A stretch of 64,000 nucleotides of DNA, taken from Nemertoderma westbladi (Eukaryota; Xenacoelomorpha; Nemertodermatida; Nemertodermatidae). A program made the translations under genes and the position numbers. The DNA lies in contig JAUCBJ010000661.1 in the NCBI GenBank assembly GCA_032718475.1, forward strand, positions 1 through 64,000, written 5' to 3'. This document shows positions 20,901 to 33,640 of the stretch, in pieces; the stretch's first letter is position 1; each line of letters opens with the position of its first letter. The notes under the pieces were generated by a model. The model saw nothing but the letters and a program-made list of their open reading frames with translations, did not search any database and had not been told where the DNA came from.

Positions 20901-23900
20901 CTTTGACGTAAGCTTTGATTTCATTGTTGGCACCAATGAAGTTTGTTCCCTTATCAGATCTCATCGTGTTACTAGTTCCAAAGCGAGCGATCTGTCGTCG
21001 TAAGCTTAATAGGAAGCTGTTGGTAGATAAATCGTTCACCATATCGAGATGGATAGCTCTACAAGTCATACAAACAAAGATGACACACCATCTCTTGACT
21101 ATAGTCCTAGCACGATATACTTCAATAGGGCCAAATAAATCCACACCGGTATTAGTAAAGGGTGGTTCATAGAAGCTTACTCGTTCCCTAGGTAATTCTG
21201 CCTCTCGCTGTGTTAAAGGCCTACTGAATGCTTTCCTACAGGGTATGCAGTTCCTAAGAACTTGGTTCAGAGCTCTACGGGGTTTATAAAAATAATAGCG
21301 AGTTCGAATTTCGCTAAGAACTCGTTCTCTACCAGCATGATAAAGTTTGCTGTGAACATCTACAATCATCTTGACTTGTATTTCAAGATTTCTAATGAGT
21401 ATGGGAAACTTAGTGTCAAAGGATAATGGAGCATTCGTTAATCTTCCTCCAACACGTATCAACCCATCTATCATTGTGCTAGAGAAACGATCCCTTAAGC
21501 GCATCTGTGGATTTCTCAACAACAGGAAATACTTATCGGAATCCTCATAGCATTGCAGGAGTCTCAGCATCTGCTTGTTGGTTTCTTCATGCTCCTGATA
21601 ACTGATCTTCTCCTTCAGAAACCTGTCGGATATCTTATATTTGGGAAGATCTTTAACAACATGGACCTGCACCGATGTTAGTGGAGCGGTATCACTATTG
21701 GTCTTCATCCCGGAGTAGTGATGGTGAAAACATCTCTTTAAATATGTAACGGCCTTACAGAGCCGATTCCAGGAACTGTAGTGATGTATCGCTCTCTGCA
21801 GGAGAGGTGAGAGTCCTTGCGAGACGTCTGGTATTCCAGATTTCCAATCCTTCTCACGGATTTCCACAACAAACTTATTTGTGGCTGTGGGTTTCTGATC
21901 CAAAGCGTCATCTCCGGAAGTCTGCAGTACAGACAGATCTACCATAGGTTTAAATAACTTCGATTTACTCGCCCGAGTTTTAGGTTTGACTTTCTCCGCT
22001 CCCTTGGCCTGTCTGATCTCTGCCGTAGTAAGATGAGGAGGCCATTCTTCTTCTTCTTTGTAGAGGAAGTCGGGTCCACCTAACCAGTCTGGAGTATCTA
22101 CCAGTTCTTGTGGAGTAGCTCCTCTGGAGGCGATGTCTGCTGGATTGATCGTTCCGGGGCAATGTCTCCATTGATCCATCGTTGTGCGACTGAGTATAAT
22201 AGCTACTCTGTTGGTAACGAAGACGCTGAACTGACAGACTTCATTGGTTATATACTCCAACACGAGTAAAGCGTCGGTCCAATAGACAGTTTTCTCCAAC
22301 GGATAATCGATCTGTTCTGTTACATTCCGGCCGATGGCTGTAGCGTATAGAGCCGCTTTTAACTCCGCTCGAGGAACTTTCAACTTGTTGTTTATCAATG
22401 CCTTAGAGGTAACCAAGGCGACTTTGATTCCATCCGGAGTTTCCACTCTTAGGTAGGCTACTATACCTATTCCCATATCGCTGGCGTCTCCAAACACATG
22501 GAGTTGATAGGAATACGTAGGGAGAACATGACCAAAATATGAACGGGAAATTATAAAGTTCTCGATGGCTGGTAGAGAATCTTCCCATTTCATCCACTTC
22601 TTTAATAATTCTCCCTTAAGTGGATCGTCCCATGAGTGGTTTTCAAGCCACATTTGTTGTACTAAACTCCGAGCAATCAATATAACTGGGCTAATAAATC
22701 CCAATGGATCGAAATAAGTGCTCAGGATACTTAAACAAATCCGTTTAGTCCGAACTGGATTATCTCGCTGTTTTAGCTGGAAAAACAGGATATCTCTCTC
22801 TGTGTCCCATTTCAAACCAAGTGTCTTGGTTTCTGGAAGATCATCTTTGATTAGATCCAGGTCTTTCGCTCCTCGATCTTCTACTGGGATCGACTCCAGA
22901 AACTCACGGGAGTTGCTGGTGAATTTAGTTAATCGAAATCCACCTCTTTTTAAGCACTCTACCGTTCCTTTAGCGACATCAATGGCTTCTTCGACTGATG
23001 GAAGGGACTTTAGATTATCGTCCATGTATATATCTCGTTTGATGTTGTCAATCACCTCTTTAGAGAAGGCTTCTCGGTTGTCATCCGCAGTGGTGCGTAC
23101 CACTGAACAGGCGTTTGAAGGGCTTGAGATTATCCCAAAAGCCTGGATGGTCATCCAGTACTCCACCGGTTTCTGGTTAAGGTCTCCTTCAGGCCACCAC
23201 AGAAATCGTAGGCTATCTCGATCCCTATCTAGCGCCTTGACTTGTAAGAACATGCCTTCTATATCTGAGGCGAAAGCGATTGAATATTGTCTTAATCTTA
23301 AAAGTATTCCCAACAAGGATTGGAGTAAGTTGGGTCCGGGTAACAATTCGGAATTAAGGGATTGGCCCATATAGAGGGCGGAGCCGTCAAACACCACTCG
23401 TACCTCATGGGGTTTACCGGGTTTGGGAACGTAATGGTGAGTTAAATAATACGTTCTCTCAGTTATAGGTGTTTCTTCCGGCACTCGCTCCGCATATCCC
23501 TTGCTAATAAATTTCCTCAACTGCGTTTGATACATTTCTTTAGCTGAAGAATTTGCCGTAAGGCGTCGATGTAGTTGAGCAATTCTTTTCTCCGCCAAGG
23601 GTCTGTTGTTTATGAACTTTGGTTCTCGCTTTCGGAAAGGTAGACCGATTTCATATCTACCTTGATCTTTAAGAAAACGTGTAGTTGTCTCTTGGATCTG
23701 CTTGGCTCTTTCTTCTTCTACCGATAGGGCCTTATCGTAGGAATTGGGCTCTACAGCCTCTTGAGTAAAGAATCGTACGGCGTGTTCATCCCGAGTCTTG
23801 GCATTACAACGTTCAATGACGTCATTCAGTTCGTCGTTATAGTCGTCTCGTTCTGATGGACGGAGTAGCTGACATAAGTTCACTTGGTTTTGCCAAGTCT

Positions 23901-25650
23901 CGTTTTCCTTAAGGAGATCAATGGTATTCTCCTCATCGAAGAGTTGGTGGACATCGTCATTATCTGAGGAGTATGGTGTTCCCTCAGTTGGATCGTCTAA
24001 CTCACTGCTCTCAACTTCCCATTCTCTTACCTGATATACCTGATCTTTCGGTAATCTTTCCATGAGAGTTCTACGGGAAGGGCCAGTAAAGTACCAACCC
24101 ACTCTAGTTCTTCCCGCATAAGCTTGTAGTGGTTGCGGTTGAGCAGGCCGTTTCTCCAATGTCTCGAGCGCTTCATGCGCGTTTTGACCGATGAGTATTT
24201 GCACTCCAGGATAATCGGTGTTGAATCTAGGTATTTCGAGCTGCTGGGTGAAATCGTCCTCATCCCAGTTATAAGGTTCCACTTGGCTGGTAGCGAAGTT
24301 CTTTATCGCAACCATTTTTACTGACCTTATACTATGTTCTCCTAGTTCATCTTGGGGGGTGGACAACGCACCTACATAATAATCCGCTATTACTGTAGAT
24401 TTCCAAACCTGCATAATTCCTGACATGTTTAGCTTAGTTCGGAACTTGGGTTGTCCAGCAAAGATGTCTTCAGCTAGTTCTTTGTCGATGAATGTTCCTG
24501 TACTACCGGAGTCAAGAAGGGCGTTCACTATATAACTCCTTTTAGGTCCGTGAACCCTTAACTGTACTACAGGAAATTCTCGGATTCCTACATGGGAAGT
24601 TGGCGCTTTCCAAAATGGTTGTCGATCAGAAGTAGTTAGGGTGAGGTCGCTGTCTGTGTCTTTTTCATACGTAAGTGCTCGATACACTGCGGTATTTATC
24701 ATGTAACAGGATTCATCTTCGTCTGAGAATTCATCCGTATAGAATCCTTCCATCTCAGAACTTTGGTCAGTGTCGTTCACATCACTGAATTGGACATGTA
24801 GTTCGGAATCACTTACCTGACTCGGGCTGTTTCGTTCGAATTCAGTGTGCAACAAGATATGATGTTTCGCACCGCACTTTGCACACCTTGTGTCGGAGTA
24901 ACAGGTCCGCCGTTGGTGTCCTTGTCTGAGGCAATTATAACACAACCGCTTATCCCACATGACTTCCCGTCTCTCCGTTAATGATTTCTTCAGGAATTCA
25001 TCACACATATTCAAACGGTGGGTCCCGTCACATAGCGCACATTTCGGTTTGATGTTACTTACCTTATTTTGAATAACATTGTGCACACTCGTTCTTTCTT
25101 CGGGCTTTCTCACCTGAATTCTCTTGGGGGACGTAGGAGGAGTTTTTCTTACCTGTTCTCTCCTGTCATTGGTTCGAGACTTGAATTTACTTACCTGTTC
25201 TTTAGGCGTTTTATTGACATAATAAGATCTTTCAGTGTCTTTCCCGCTATCCTCTCCTTCAGAAGTCTGGCTTTCGCCGTCGTCTGTATAACACACTGGT
25301 GTTACCTTTCTCCTAGAAACGGGTTTCTCACTTACCTTGTTTTCCAGTGTCTTCTCTCTGGACTGCTTTAGGAGCTGTAATTTCACTTCTCCATCTAAGA
25401 ATGACATGAGATCAGCCATGGTAGGGTCTCGTCGTTGCTGTTCCATGATATATAACACTTTCTTATCCCAGCGTGTACCTACTCCACCCTTCGGTAAAGT
25501 AGAAGCCACGGCTCCAATAACCATAGAACTCTGATATTCATGAGACTTACCTAACCAATCTAATTGTCTACAGATCTCTTGAATCTCATCGGAAAACTCT
25601 ATTATCCCGCTGCTAATGAACTTTCGGGGCGCTACTAATTTTGCATACAA
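20880..25650 (-). pseudogene. BEL-A gag-pol: NC, protease, RT, A17 module, RNase H, integrase
   Basis: A long frame of about 1590 codons shows the BEL/Pao order: end of the DUF1759 capsid region; three Cys clusters (CALCDGTHRLNMC, CYNCLRQGHQRRTC, CAKCGAKHH; residues 204-270); DUF1758-type aspartic protease with LLDSGSTGTFID (about 379); RT with FASDIEGMFLQV and the catalytic YMDD (about 875); the A17-family segment ILSTYFDPLGFISP (about 970); RNase H with HVFGDASDMG (about 1052); integrase HHCC finger (about 1434-1471) and catalytic core GVDLFGP, RSDKGTNF. The first Met here is not the true start; the frame is the continuation of gag across an AT-rich insertion. The integrase then shifts frame near 20880. 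All catalytic residues I can check are present, so the breaks look recent. Confidence 0.93.
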
Positions 25651-25728
25651 ATATTATATTATATAATTTTATTTTATTTTATTTATTTTTATTTTATTTA
25701 ATTATATAATATTATATATATTATAAAT
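25651..25728. repeat. AT-rich insertion interrupting BEL-A gag-pol
   Basis: BEL-A2 reads straight through here (55465-55485). In BEL-A about 70 bp of nearly pure A/T (TTTTATTTTATTTTATTTAT type) replaces a few codons and introduces stops. This probably arose by replication slippage. Confidence 0.8.
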
Positions 25729-26217
25729 GTTATTCCTATTACCATACCTGATGTTTAGTGTATCCCAAACTTGTCTTAATCCGTCTGGATGTCCAATAAA
25801 TTTTAACGCCATTAACTTGGGAGATCCTTCCAAGCACTTGATGAGGAATCTAAGTTTCTCTCCATTAGATAGCACGGAGTTCTGTATGTTATCTTTGTAA
25901 TATTCATTAAAAGGTAACAATTTCATCTCATCTCCATTGAACTTGACTATCTCTCCCACCTTTACCGCTTGACGGGCTTCGGTTCTAGCCATTTGACGCG
26001 TAAAACTTTCTTGGGCCATCGTGTTATTTAATATCGAGTTATCGGTATATAAATTTCTCGGATTATGATCAAGTCTATAGGGAATATCATTGTCAACAGG
26101 TTTATAATTGCCCTTAATAGGGTTCACTATAGGAGTTTCTACTTCGCTAGCAGTATAGATGCGTGTAGGCTCCACACCTTGCGCATGAGATATTTCAGAC
26201 CTAACAGGTTGACACAT
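25729..26217 (-). pseudogene. BEL-A gag, DUF1759-like capsid segment
   Basis: The frame contains the capsid motif region FNGDEMKLLPFNEYY ... GSPKLMALKFIGHP ... WDTLNIRYGNRNN typical of BEL/Pao Gag (DUF1759). It is the same frame as the preceding gag segment, from which it is separated only by a TGA stop near 26275, and it is cut at its end by the AT-rich insertion. The BEL-A2 counterpart is continuous. Confidence 0.88.
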
Positions 26218-26271
26218 TGTTACCGGGGGTGGTGGTATACCCTTTTGTGTATTTACTAATTTGTCGCGTTC

Positions 26272-27882
26272 TCATGCGATACTTTGCTGCACTTCTTGCA
26301 ACTCTAACCTACTTTCCCTTACTGTGCCCTTGAACTGCTTAACAGTCTCCTGCATCTGCCCGAGCAGGAGATCCATCCCCCGCTGTCTCTCATCCACCCA
26401 CTCGACCGCCGAAGCGGGAGCCGCCAACGTTGGAGCGGGCGGACGAGGGACAACGGGCGACAAATCATTAATATTTCGCTCGGAGTCCAGAACATGAACT
26501 GTCGCCTGGGCTGTTCTGCTGGGCACAGGTAGCTTAGTGCTATGCAAAGGGAATCTAGAGGTAGGTTCTGGGAGTACAGGTGTCTCTATCACCGAAGGGG
26601 TGGATTCGAGAACAGGCCTAATTATTTCAGGCTCATCTACTATAGTAGGGAGTCTGTCTATTTTAATAATTTGTTTTGTGGGTTCTGTACTACCTAAGTC
26701 TGTGCTAACTAGTTGTTTTCGAACAGCTGGGGGCAAATCAGGCAATTTCTGACGGTGGGACATTCTTCTACGTCTGCTGAGACGAGATCTATTTCCTCCA
26801 CCTTCAGTATCGGTGGTATCGCCTTCCTCAGATGATGTATATCCCTGTCGTTTGGGAGTAGATCGACTCATCATCTGCATTTGACTAGCTGTTAACTGTT
26901 GATTTATGCAGTCCCGACTCTCCTGAATATCCTCCAACTCCAGTTGAGTGGTCTCTTCAGCTGCTCTTCGTTCTGCTTCTGCCACTGCTCGCTTTCTTTC
27001 TGCTTCTACTGCTTTTCTTTCCACTTCTGCCGCTTTTCTTTCTGCTTCTACTGCCGCCGCTGCCGCTTTTCTTTCCACTTCTGCCGCTTTTCTTTCCACT
27101 TCTGCCGCTTTTCTTTCTGCCTCTGCCTCTGCTGCTGCCGCTGCTGCTATCTTTCTGTCTTCTATACGTTTTTTCTTTACTTGTTCTTCTTGGACTCTAG
27201 TGATGCGGAGGCGTTCATCAAATTTAGCTTGGTTCGCAGCTCTCATATCCACATCGATTGCTTCCAACACAAGCTTGGTTCCTTCACTGTTAGGGCTAAG
27301 TCCATCTAACCTTCTCCTCAACTCTTCATCTCCTATAAAACGTTGATAGTCCGACACATAGATATCAATAGCGTCCCTCTTATGCGGTTTCTCTACCGTC
27401 GCTTCACTTTCCACTTGGGAAAATGTAGCGTCTGTGGATTCTTCATGGGTTGAGCGCTCAGATAACTGAGATTTCCACGGGGCAGTTCTTTGAACTTGGA
27501 GACTCACCCGCTGTAACCAAGTCTTTACGGCAACTTGTAACGACGTGTCTTGTCTTCTTTTCGAAGCCTCCTCAAAGGCCGATAGGATTAGTCTGATTCT
27601 TAGAATTCTTTCTCGAACTTGATAAAGCAGATCTCCCTGCTCTTGAGGTCCTTGTGGTTGTCCAAACAATTGTTCTTCTAATCGCTCCATGGAGCTGAAG
27701 AATCCCTGTACGTATCCGGCTGCGGACCTCTTCCACACAGCTGGATCGATGGTTTCCTTGGTTACTCCCATCCTGTGTATGTCTTCCCAGGCAGCTTCCG
27801 ATAAATCAAATGGGAGTCCGGGTCCGGGGAAGTTCCATTGCGACTCGACAATAGACTTCAGTTCTTCCCTTGCGCATCCCAC
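26272..27882 (-). pseudogene. BEL-A gag, coiled-coil and Ala/Glu/Arg repeat segment
   Basis: This segment of up to 536 codons has an N-terminal helical region, then a low-complexity run of AERKAAEVERKAA-type repeats (about residues 240-310) predicted to be a long charged helix. A basic patch RSRLSRRRRMSHRQK and a Pro-rich stretch follow. It ends at TGA where BEL-A2 has TTA (Leu), so the stop is a mutation. Its start is not real either: it follows the first gag segment in frame after another TGA. The repeat number differs from BEL-A2, where the run is longer. Confidence 0.85.
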
Positions 27883-27900
27883 ATAACTATCCTTAGTCGA

Positions 27901-28326
27901 TCACTTACTTCTCGCCCAATCAATCTGGTGTTCCTCCACCGCAATCAATAACCTAGTGAGTACGGCTGCAGGAAGGATGAGAAGGGGGTCCGAATAAACC
28001 GCATCTGTCATCTTTGCTTCGTGCTCGGGTGTCAGCTCTACAGTATCCGCACTACTGGAGCTGTCGGGCCGCTGAGAAATAAGTTCTCGGCTCGCGGGTG
28101 GTTGCTGTTCCGCTGCTTCTTGGTCCCGCTTGACCTGAGCTCTAGTGCCTATGACAGACCTACGGTGTTGGACCAGCCTAGGTTCTGATATTACTACTGG
28201 GGGAATGATCTTTCTTACAGTAGGAGTTGAGTTGAACTTCGGTCTCACACGTTCCACACTCCTGTCTGGGTCACAGATGGTTGTATCTAAGAGACTGTCT
28301 GACAGGTTTTGCTTGGTGTCAGACAT
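27901..28326 (-). pseudogene. BEL-A gag, N-terminal segment
   Basis: The gag start codon is the ATG at 28326 (MSDTKQNLSDSLLDTT), conserved in BEL-A2 at 58193. The frame stops after 141 codons at TGA where BEL-A2 has CGA (Arg), a C-to-T change, and then runs on in the same frame as 27882-26272. The protein is Ser/Glu-rich with a helical end. So BEL-A gag is one ancestral frame broken by two nonsense changes and one insertion. Confidence 0.88.
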
Positions 28327-30225
28327 GTTTGCTTGTACATTTGAATGCCTACTGCTATGTTACAGTTAAAGCAAATCTAGTAATTCAGTATCAACTGATA
28401 GCCTAGTAATTAATTACCGATATCGTCACTAAATGTAACTTGATATATATATATAATATATTAGAATATCGGTATGCTTATAGTATATATAAGTATTATT
28501 ACAGACTAGGTTTGTCACAGAATCCGGTATGTAATTTCAGCACAAATATATATAAATATATAATCGGCCTATCGTGAATACCGGTATACAGCTTACACTT
28601 ATAATGTATATATATAAGTATAATTACAGACTAGAATTAATCACAGAATACCGGTATATAATTTAGCCTAAATTTATAGAAATAAATATAATAAGCCTAT
28701 TGTAAATACCGGTATGTCAATTATTTTAAATAATTGAATTTCTGAATTTTTAGGGGTTACTTGGTTACTTTACTTACTTTATTACCGTTATTTGAGCAGT
28801 AGTCCAACTGATATTGAGACCTAATTGTTGTATGGCAGGCCTACTATTTATAAATCGTTTGAGTTGATTTATAATATATATACCTGTTAAAATGGGTTTT
28901 TGTCAATATTTGAAATAAATGTTATTATTTCTGGGGGGAGTCACTACACAGAAGCTGTGCGCTCTCAGTGGAGTGCTACTTGTTGGACACTAAAACAAAT
29001 AATTCTAATTTACCTAAGTTACTTAATACTACAAATTACATACAATTCGGGTGAGATTACAATCTCTAAATAAACACAAAAATTACACGTACGAAATTTT
29101 AGGGTAATTTTACAAGAAGTCTACAAACCAGCCTAACAAAGGGTTAGATTATCTGGTTATTACAACGGACAGGGTACTACGGTATTTGAAAATAATAAGT
29201 AGTAGTAAATATACTGCGTTGTCCAGATAGGAAAATACCACCGTCTGATGACTTATAGCCGTATCGCTATAAGTACTACGTTATGTATCACGGAGTGTTC
29301 CTACCTAGAAGTTAATTACCGCGGTCTACCAGAACCAACGTGCCTATTAACCACTTTACAACACAAATATACTGCCTACACACTAATCACCTTCGGAAGG
29401 CACTGTACACTAAACCCTAAATTAGGTACAAGTACTTATACAACAAGTAATCAGTAGTTAGAAATACTTGTACAGCTAAAAGAACCACGGTATATGCTGG
29501 AGTGACCGGGGCACAAAATCACCAGTCTTTACCTACGCCAAGCAGCCCTGATGTAGTACCGGGGTTAGTTTAACTATAACGGTATATATAACAAGCACAA
29601 TTACTGTAGGAATAAACTTGGGGATATGAATGTTGCGAATAATCGCATAAACTCTGAATAATAAATATTACGCTACACGTACAGACTACTCAAACAAAAT
29701 GCAGACTAAATACTGACAGACTACTATCAAGCCTAAACAAACTACAGTATATGCAGACTCCGAAATGGTTAGTTAGTATGCGTTCTAACCGAGTAGTACG
29801 ACTTATTCTTTCGAGGGGGTTTACCTCACAGCACTGGAAGCCCCTACTTTCCTAACTAGTACTTTTTCGGACATACGCTCTACACACACTACAGTCCCTT
29901 CAGACTTAACAACAGTCAGACAACAGTCCAGCCTACAAATTATCTGTACAATCTGAGCAGGCTTACACACCTTCTGCTCAATATTAGCCTACAAATAAAT
30001 AAAACCTGACAGAAACAAGTAAAATCTCAATAAAAAACCAGGGCGGGCCCTCCCTGATTCAATACTAAGGCCTACCGGTATATAATTATCAAATCGAATA
30101 ATACTGCTGTACCTGTACTGCTGTAGGTACCGGTCCGGGTGGTTAGGTAGTCAGGCCTACTAGGTACCGGTTGTCCGGTACTTCAGCGTTATTGCCTACT
30201 GCAATACAGAAGCTATATCTGTTAT
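28327..30225 (-). other. BEL-A 5' leader
   Basis: A 1.9-kb leader between gag and the 5' LTR, conserved with BEL-A2 58194-60118 and without long frames. Near gag it carries imperfect repeats of about 110-120 bp with GAATACCGGTAT and TATATATAAGTAT blocks (28440-28720). I could not recognise a primer-binding site next to the LTR: the minus strand reads ATAACAGATATAG there. Confidence 0.7.
28440..28720. repeat. ACCGGT-containing tandem repeats in the BEL-A leader
   Basis: Two to three degenerate units contain TATATATAAGTAT(T/A)ATTACAG, ACTAG, TCACAGAAT(A)CCGGTAT and AATTTCAGC-like blocks. BEL-A2 has the matching array at 58310-58600. Confidence 0.7.
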
Positions 30226-31327
30226 TGTTCGCGCTTTCAGACCTTTAGCAGTTTAACCTGCCAAATTGGGATGTCTTTTAGATAATAGATCGTCTTTAGC
30301 CTATGACAAGTTTTTGATACACTACATTAGCCGAAGCCAGTCTATGCGCGATCATTCACCCGCTGGATATACCCGGGAGACTGGATTCGGAAGCCTAACC
30401 GTATTGCGGTGTAGGCCTACTGTATTATTCGACTGATCGTAATATATAATCTCTGACAAATATTATTCACTTTCGGGAAATATTAACAGTTCCTTTAGGA
30501 CGTGGCGCTCTAAATATGTAAACAGAGTTATGACTTAAACTAGACACAACGGGATGGCTATAGATTCACGTATATGGCGCATTCTTTAGGAGATGCTTTG
30601 TTATCAGTCACCATCATACACAATACTGCACAATGCTGCACACTGATCTGCCGACCTTCACTAATTTTAGTCACATATAAAGAGAACCACAGACAATACA
30701 TGTAGTGCCTATGAAATAGCATTAGATTCACTTCAAACCACTTTAATGTAAGTCGCAATCGTTATATGTAACCGGTCTCTCTAACCTTCAGTATATCAAG
30801 AAGATCGAGGGTTTTGTAATTATTTATCAGTATTCCAAATATAATATTCCATCAACAGATATAATGAATAACCGACAGTAAATAGCAGTACAAGTGTTAA
30901 GGTATAAATTGATATGATCGATTTGGTATGGTATGAATTGGTTTGATTAGTTTGATAACAGATATACGTTCTATAATTAAGCCTACTAATGTTGGGCTAA
31001 AGACTGAAAAACACAGAGATTCCAAAAGCCGGTCTTCTAGGCTCAGGACCAAATGTAAACATTGACCCATAATGCATTGCGCGATTTCTCGGAGGTTTCT
31101 GTACAAAAAGCAGGAGAATCGCTCTGATTGGTTGACTGAACAAAGAAACACCAGAGAACAAGGGAAAATCTACACGTGTACAGCTCAGCTGTTAGCTGTC
31201 GTCATAGTAACTACACTGTTTCAAGAGGATCCAGTAAGCAACCGAGGGTGGACTCTCTATAGCCGAGGGGCACTTGTATAATAACTAATAATCACGAACC
31301 CCCTCCTCTTATAATATATAACTCTGT

Positions 31328-31380
31328 AGTAGTGAGTAGTAGTAGTAGTAATAGTAGTAGTAGTAGTAGTATAAGTAGTA
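31328..31380. repeat. AGT-type microsatellite
   Basis: The sequence is a run of AGT/GTA triplets with occasional interruptions. No function is inferred. Confidence 0.9.
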
Positions 31381-32069
31381 AGTAATAGTAAAGGAGATCG
31401 GTTTAAACCAAAGTGATAAAGTAACATTATTATATAACATAATCATATAGACAAAGTAGAATGAGATACAGATTCATAATTATTTTATCAAACTCATGTA
31501 CTACTTACTTCAATGTGCCAATTGTAATAATAATTAAACATATTATTCCGATTAATCTGCGTTTGGCCCTATAAGATATTATGCTGAAGTGTTTTATATC
31601 AATATATCCATGCGAGTAAACAAGAAGTGAAGTAAATGTTTATTATTATAGTTTTAGAAATTGAATGATATACCCAAGATAGTGAAATAGATACTATACA
31701 AGAAATTGCCATTTGATCAGATATATCAAAGCGGCGTCTTTAGTATAATACCGTAATAGTATCAATTAACTCTGTTATACAATGTAAATATACTAAATCT
31801 ATTTATAAATATATTATGAGCCCTACATTGTATATTTCTCCTACAGGTAGACAATGTAGATATTAAAACTTGATATAATTTGGTATAATGTATAACATAT
31901 TACAAATAAGACTGAGGCAGCTAAACTATATTGCAAAGAAATCAAATATCCTAAAGTAATATACTAGACCCTCCTTCCACCCTATAAATAGTGTTCACCA
32001 CCTACCCCACCCACCGCCCTTATTACTTCATAATAATGAAAGATAGTACTGGCGCTCCGGTCACTCCGT

Positions 32070-33640
32070 TCCCTCCGCTGGGGGGGTTAAGTTGTAGGTT
32101 TTGACACTATGCAAAATCCGAGCACAGAGTTAGAAGCGCATTGGATAGGTGAACATTTCTTGCAGTGAAAGTATTTCCATACCTATTATAGTTTTCGAGA
32201 TAGTCAGACATGAGTAGCTAAAATTTGAATTTTTTTCGGTAAAGTCTGATTTCACCGGTACCTGTCATCCGAAATATGGATTCTGATATATCGTTAAATG
32301 CGGGTCCACTAACTGTACATTCACATATTTTCAAGGAAAAAATTCGATCAAGCGTTTTCGAAATATTTTCGAATTACCGGAAGCAGACTTTGTACGACCA
32401 TATCTCCGGTACCGGTAGGCCTATTGAGTCGAAATTTTTTTTAATCTACTTAGAACACTCCAGTAAATGTTTTTTAGTTTGAAAGTTTTGCCCCAAAATG
32501 CTCAGAAGTAATTTCGAAAAAAATGATCATTTCGCGATCATGATCTTTTGACCCCCTAGAATTGAACTTTTTTATGGTCAAATTTTGGCTACCCCCCCCT
32601 AATTCGAGGGTGAGGAATCTTTTTGTAATGTTAAGTTTTTTCATACGGTGAACTCACAGGACTTGGTCTTCGAAATAAAACCGAAAACATGATCTTTCGT
32701 GATCATGGCCTGATCAAATCGCTTTTTAAAAATTTCGAAATGCTTAAAAGTTGCCCCTTCTTAATAGAAGTCGATTAGTAAAAAAAAAATCGGGGGTCTC
32801 AAACAAAGTTTTCGAGAAAATCGGGAAAACCCGAAAAACACGATCTTTTATGATCAGGTATCAGATCTCGAGAACCGGTTGTCCGATCGAGCCAATTTTT
32901 TTTTAATCAACTCAGAATAGACCATTGAACATTTCTTACAATGAATGTTTATTAGAAAAATGCTTAGATTCGATTTTAAATATACTGATCTTTTCGCGAT
33001 CATGATCTTGAGTTTTGACCCACTAGACTTGAACTTTTTTATGCCCAAATTTTGGCTACCCCCCCTAATTCGAGGATGAGGAATCTTTTTGTGATGTTAA
33101 GTTTTTCCATACGGTGAACTCCCAGGACTTGGTCTTCGAAATAAAACCAAAAACACGATCTTTTCTGATCGCGGCCTGATCAAATCGCTTTTTGAAAATT
33201 TCGAAATGCTCAAAAGTTGCCCCTTCATCATAGAAGTCGATTTGTAAAAAAAAAATCGGGGGTCTCAAACAAAGTTTTCGAGAAAACTGGAAAAAACCGA
33301 AAAATATGATCTTTAATGATCAGGTATCAGATCTCGAGAACCGGTTGTCCGATCGAGCCAATTTTTTTTTAATCGACTCAGGGCGGTGTTCTGAACGTTT
33401 CCTACAGTAATTGTTTATATCCAAAATGCTTAGTTACGATTTTACGAAGTCCGATCTTGGCGCGATCATGATCTTGCGTTTTGACCGGGAAGATTTCACT
33501 TTTTTTAAAATCTTTTAACGGGAATCATGACTAATGTGGGGTCGCTGATTCTTTTTGTAATGTTAAGTTTTGCGATTGGAGCAAGCCTTGAGTGTCCGAT
33601 TGCTGATCAAAACTGATCTTTGCTGATCATGGTCAAGATC
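32070..33640. repeat. Tandem units of about 465 bp rich in GATC palindromes
   Basis: The anchor GCGATCATGATCTT occurs at 32534, 32996 and 33462, spaced 462 and 466 bp. Flanking landmarks repeat in order: ATTCGAGG(G/A)TGAGGAATC, GTTAAGTTTT, CTTGGTCTTCGAAATAAAAC, AAGTTGCCCCTTC, and TCGAGAACCGGTTGTCCG. Units have diverged, the first most. No long frame is conserved across units. Confidence 0.85.

Noticed and set aside
26899..27346. Open frames on the plus strand opposite the BEL-A gag repeat
   Set aside because: They are low-complexity antisense shadows (Ser/Ala- or Cys/Phe-rich) of the AERKAAEVERKAA repeat; the same shadows occur at 56693-57139.
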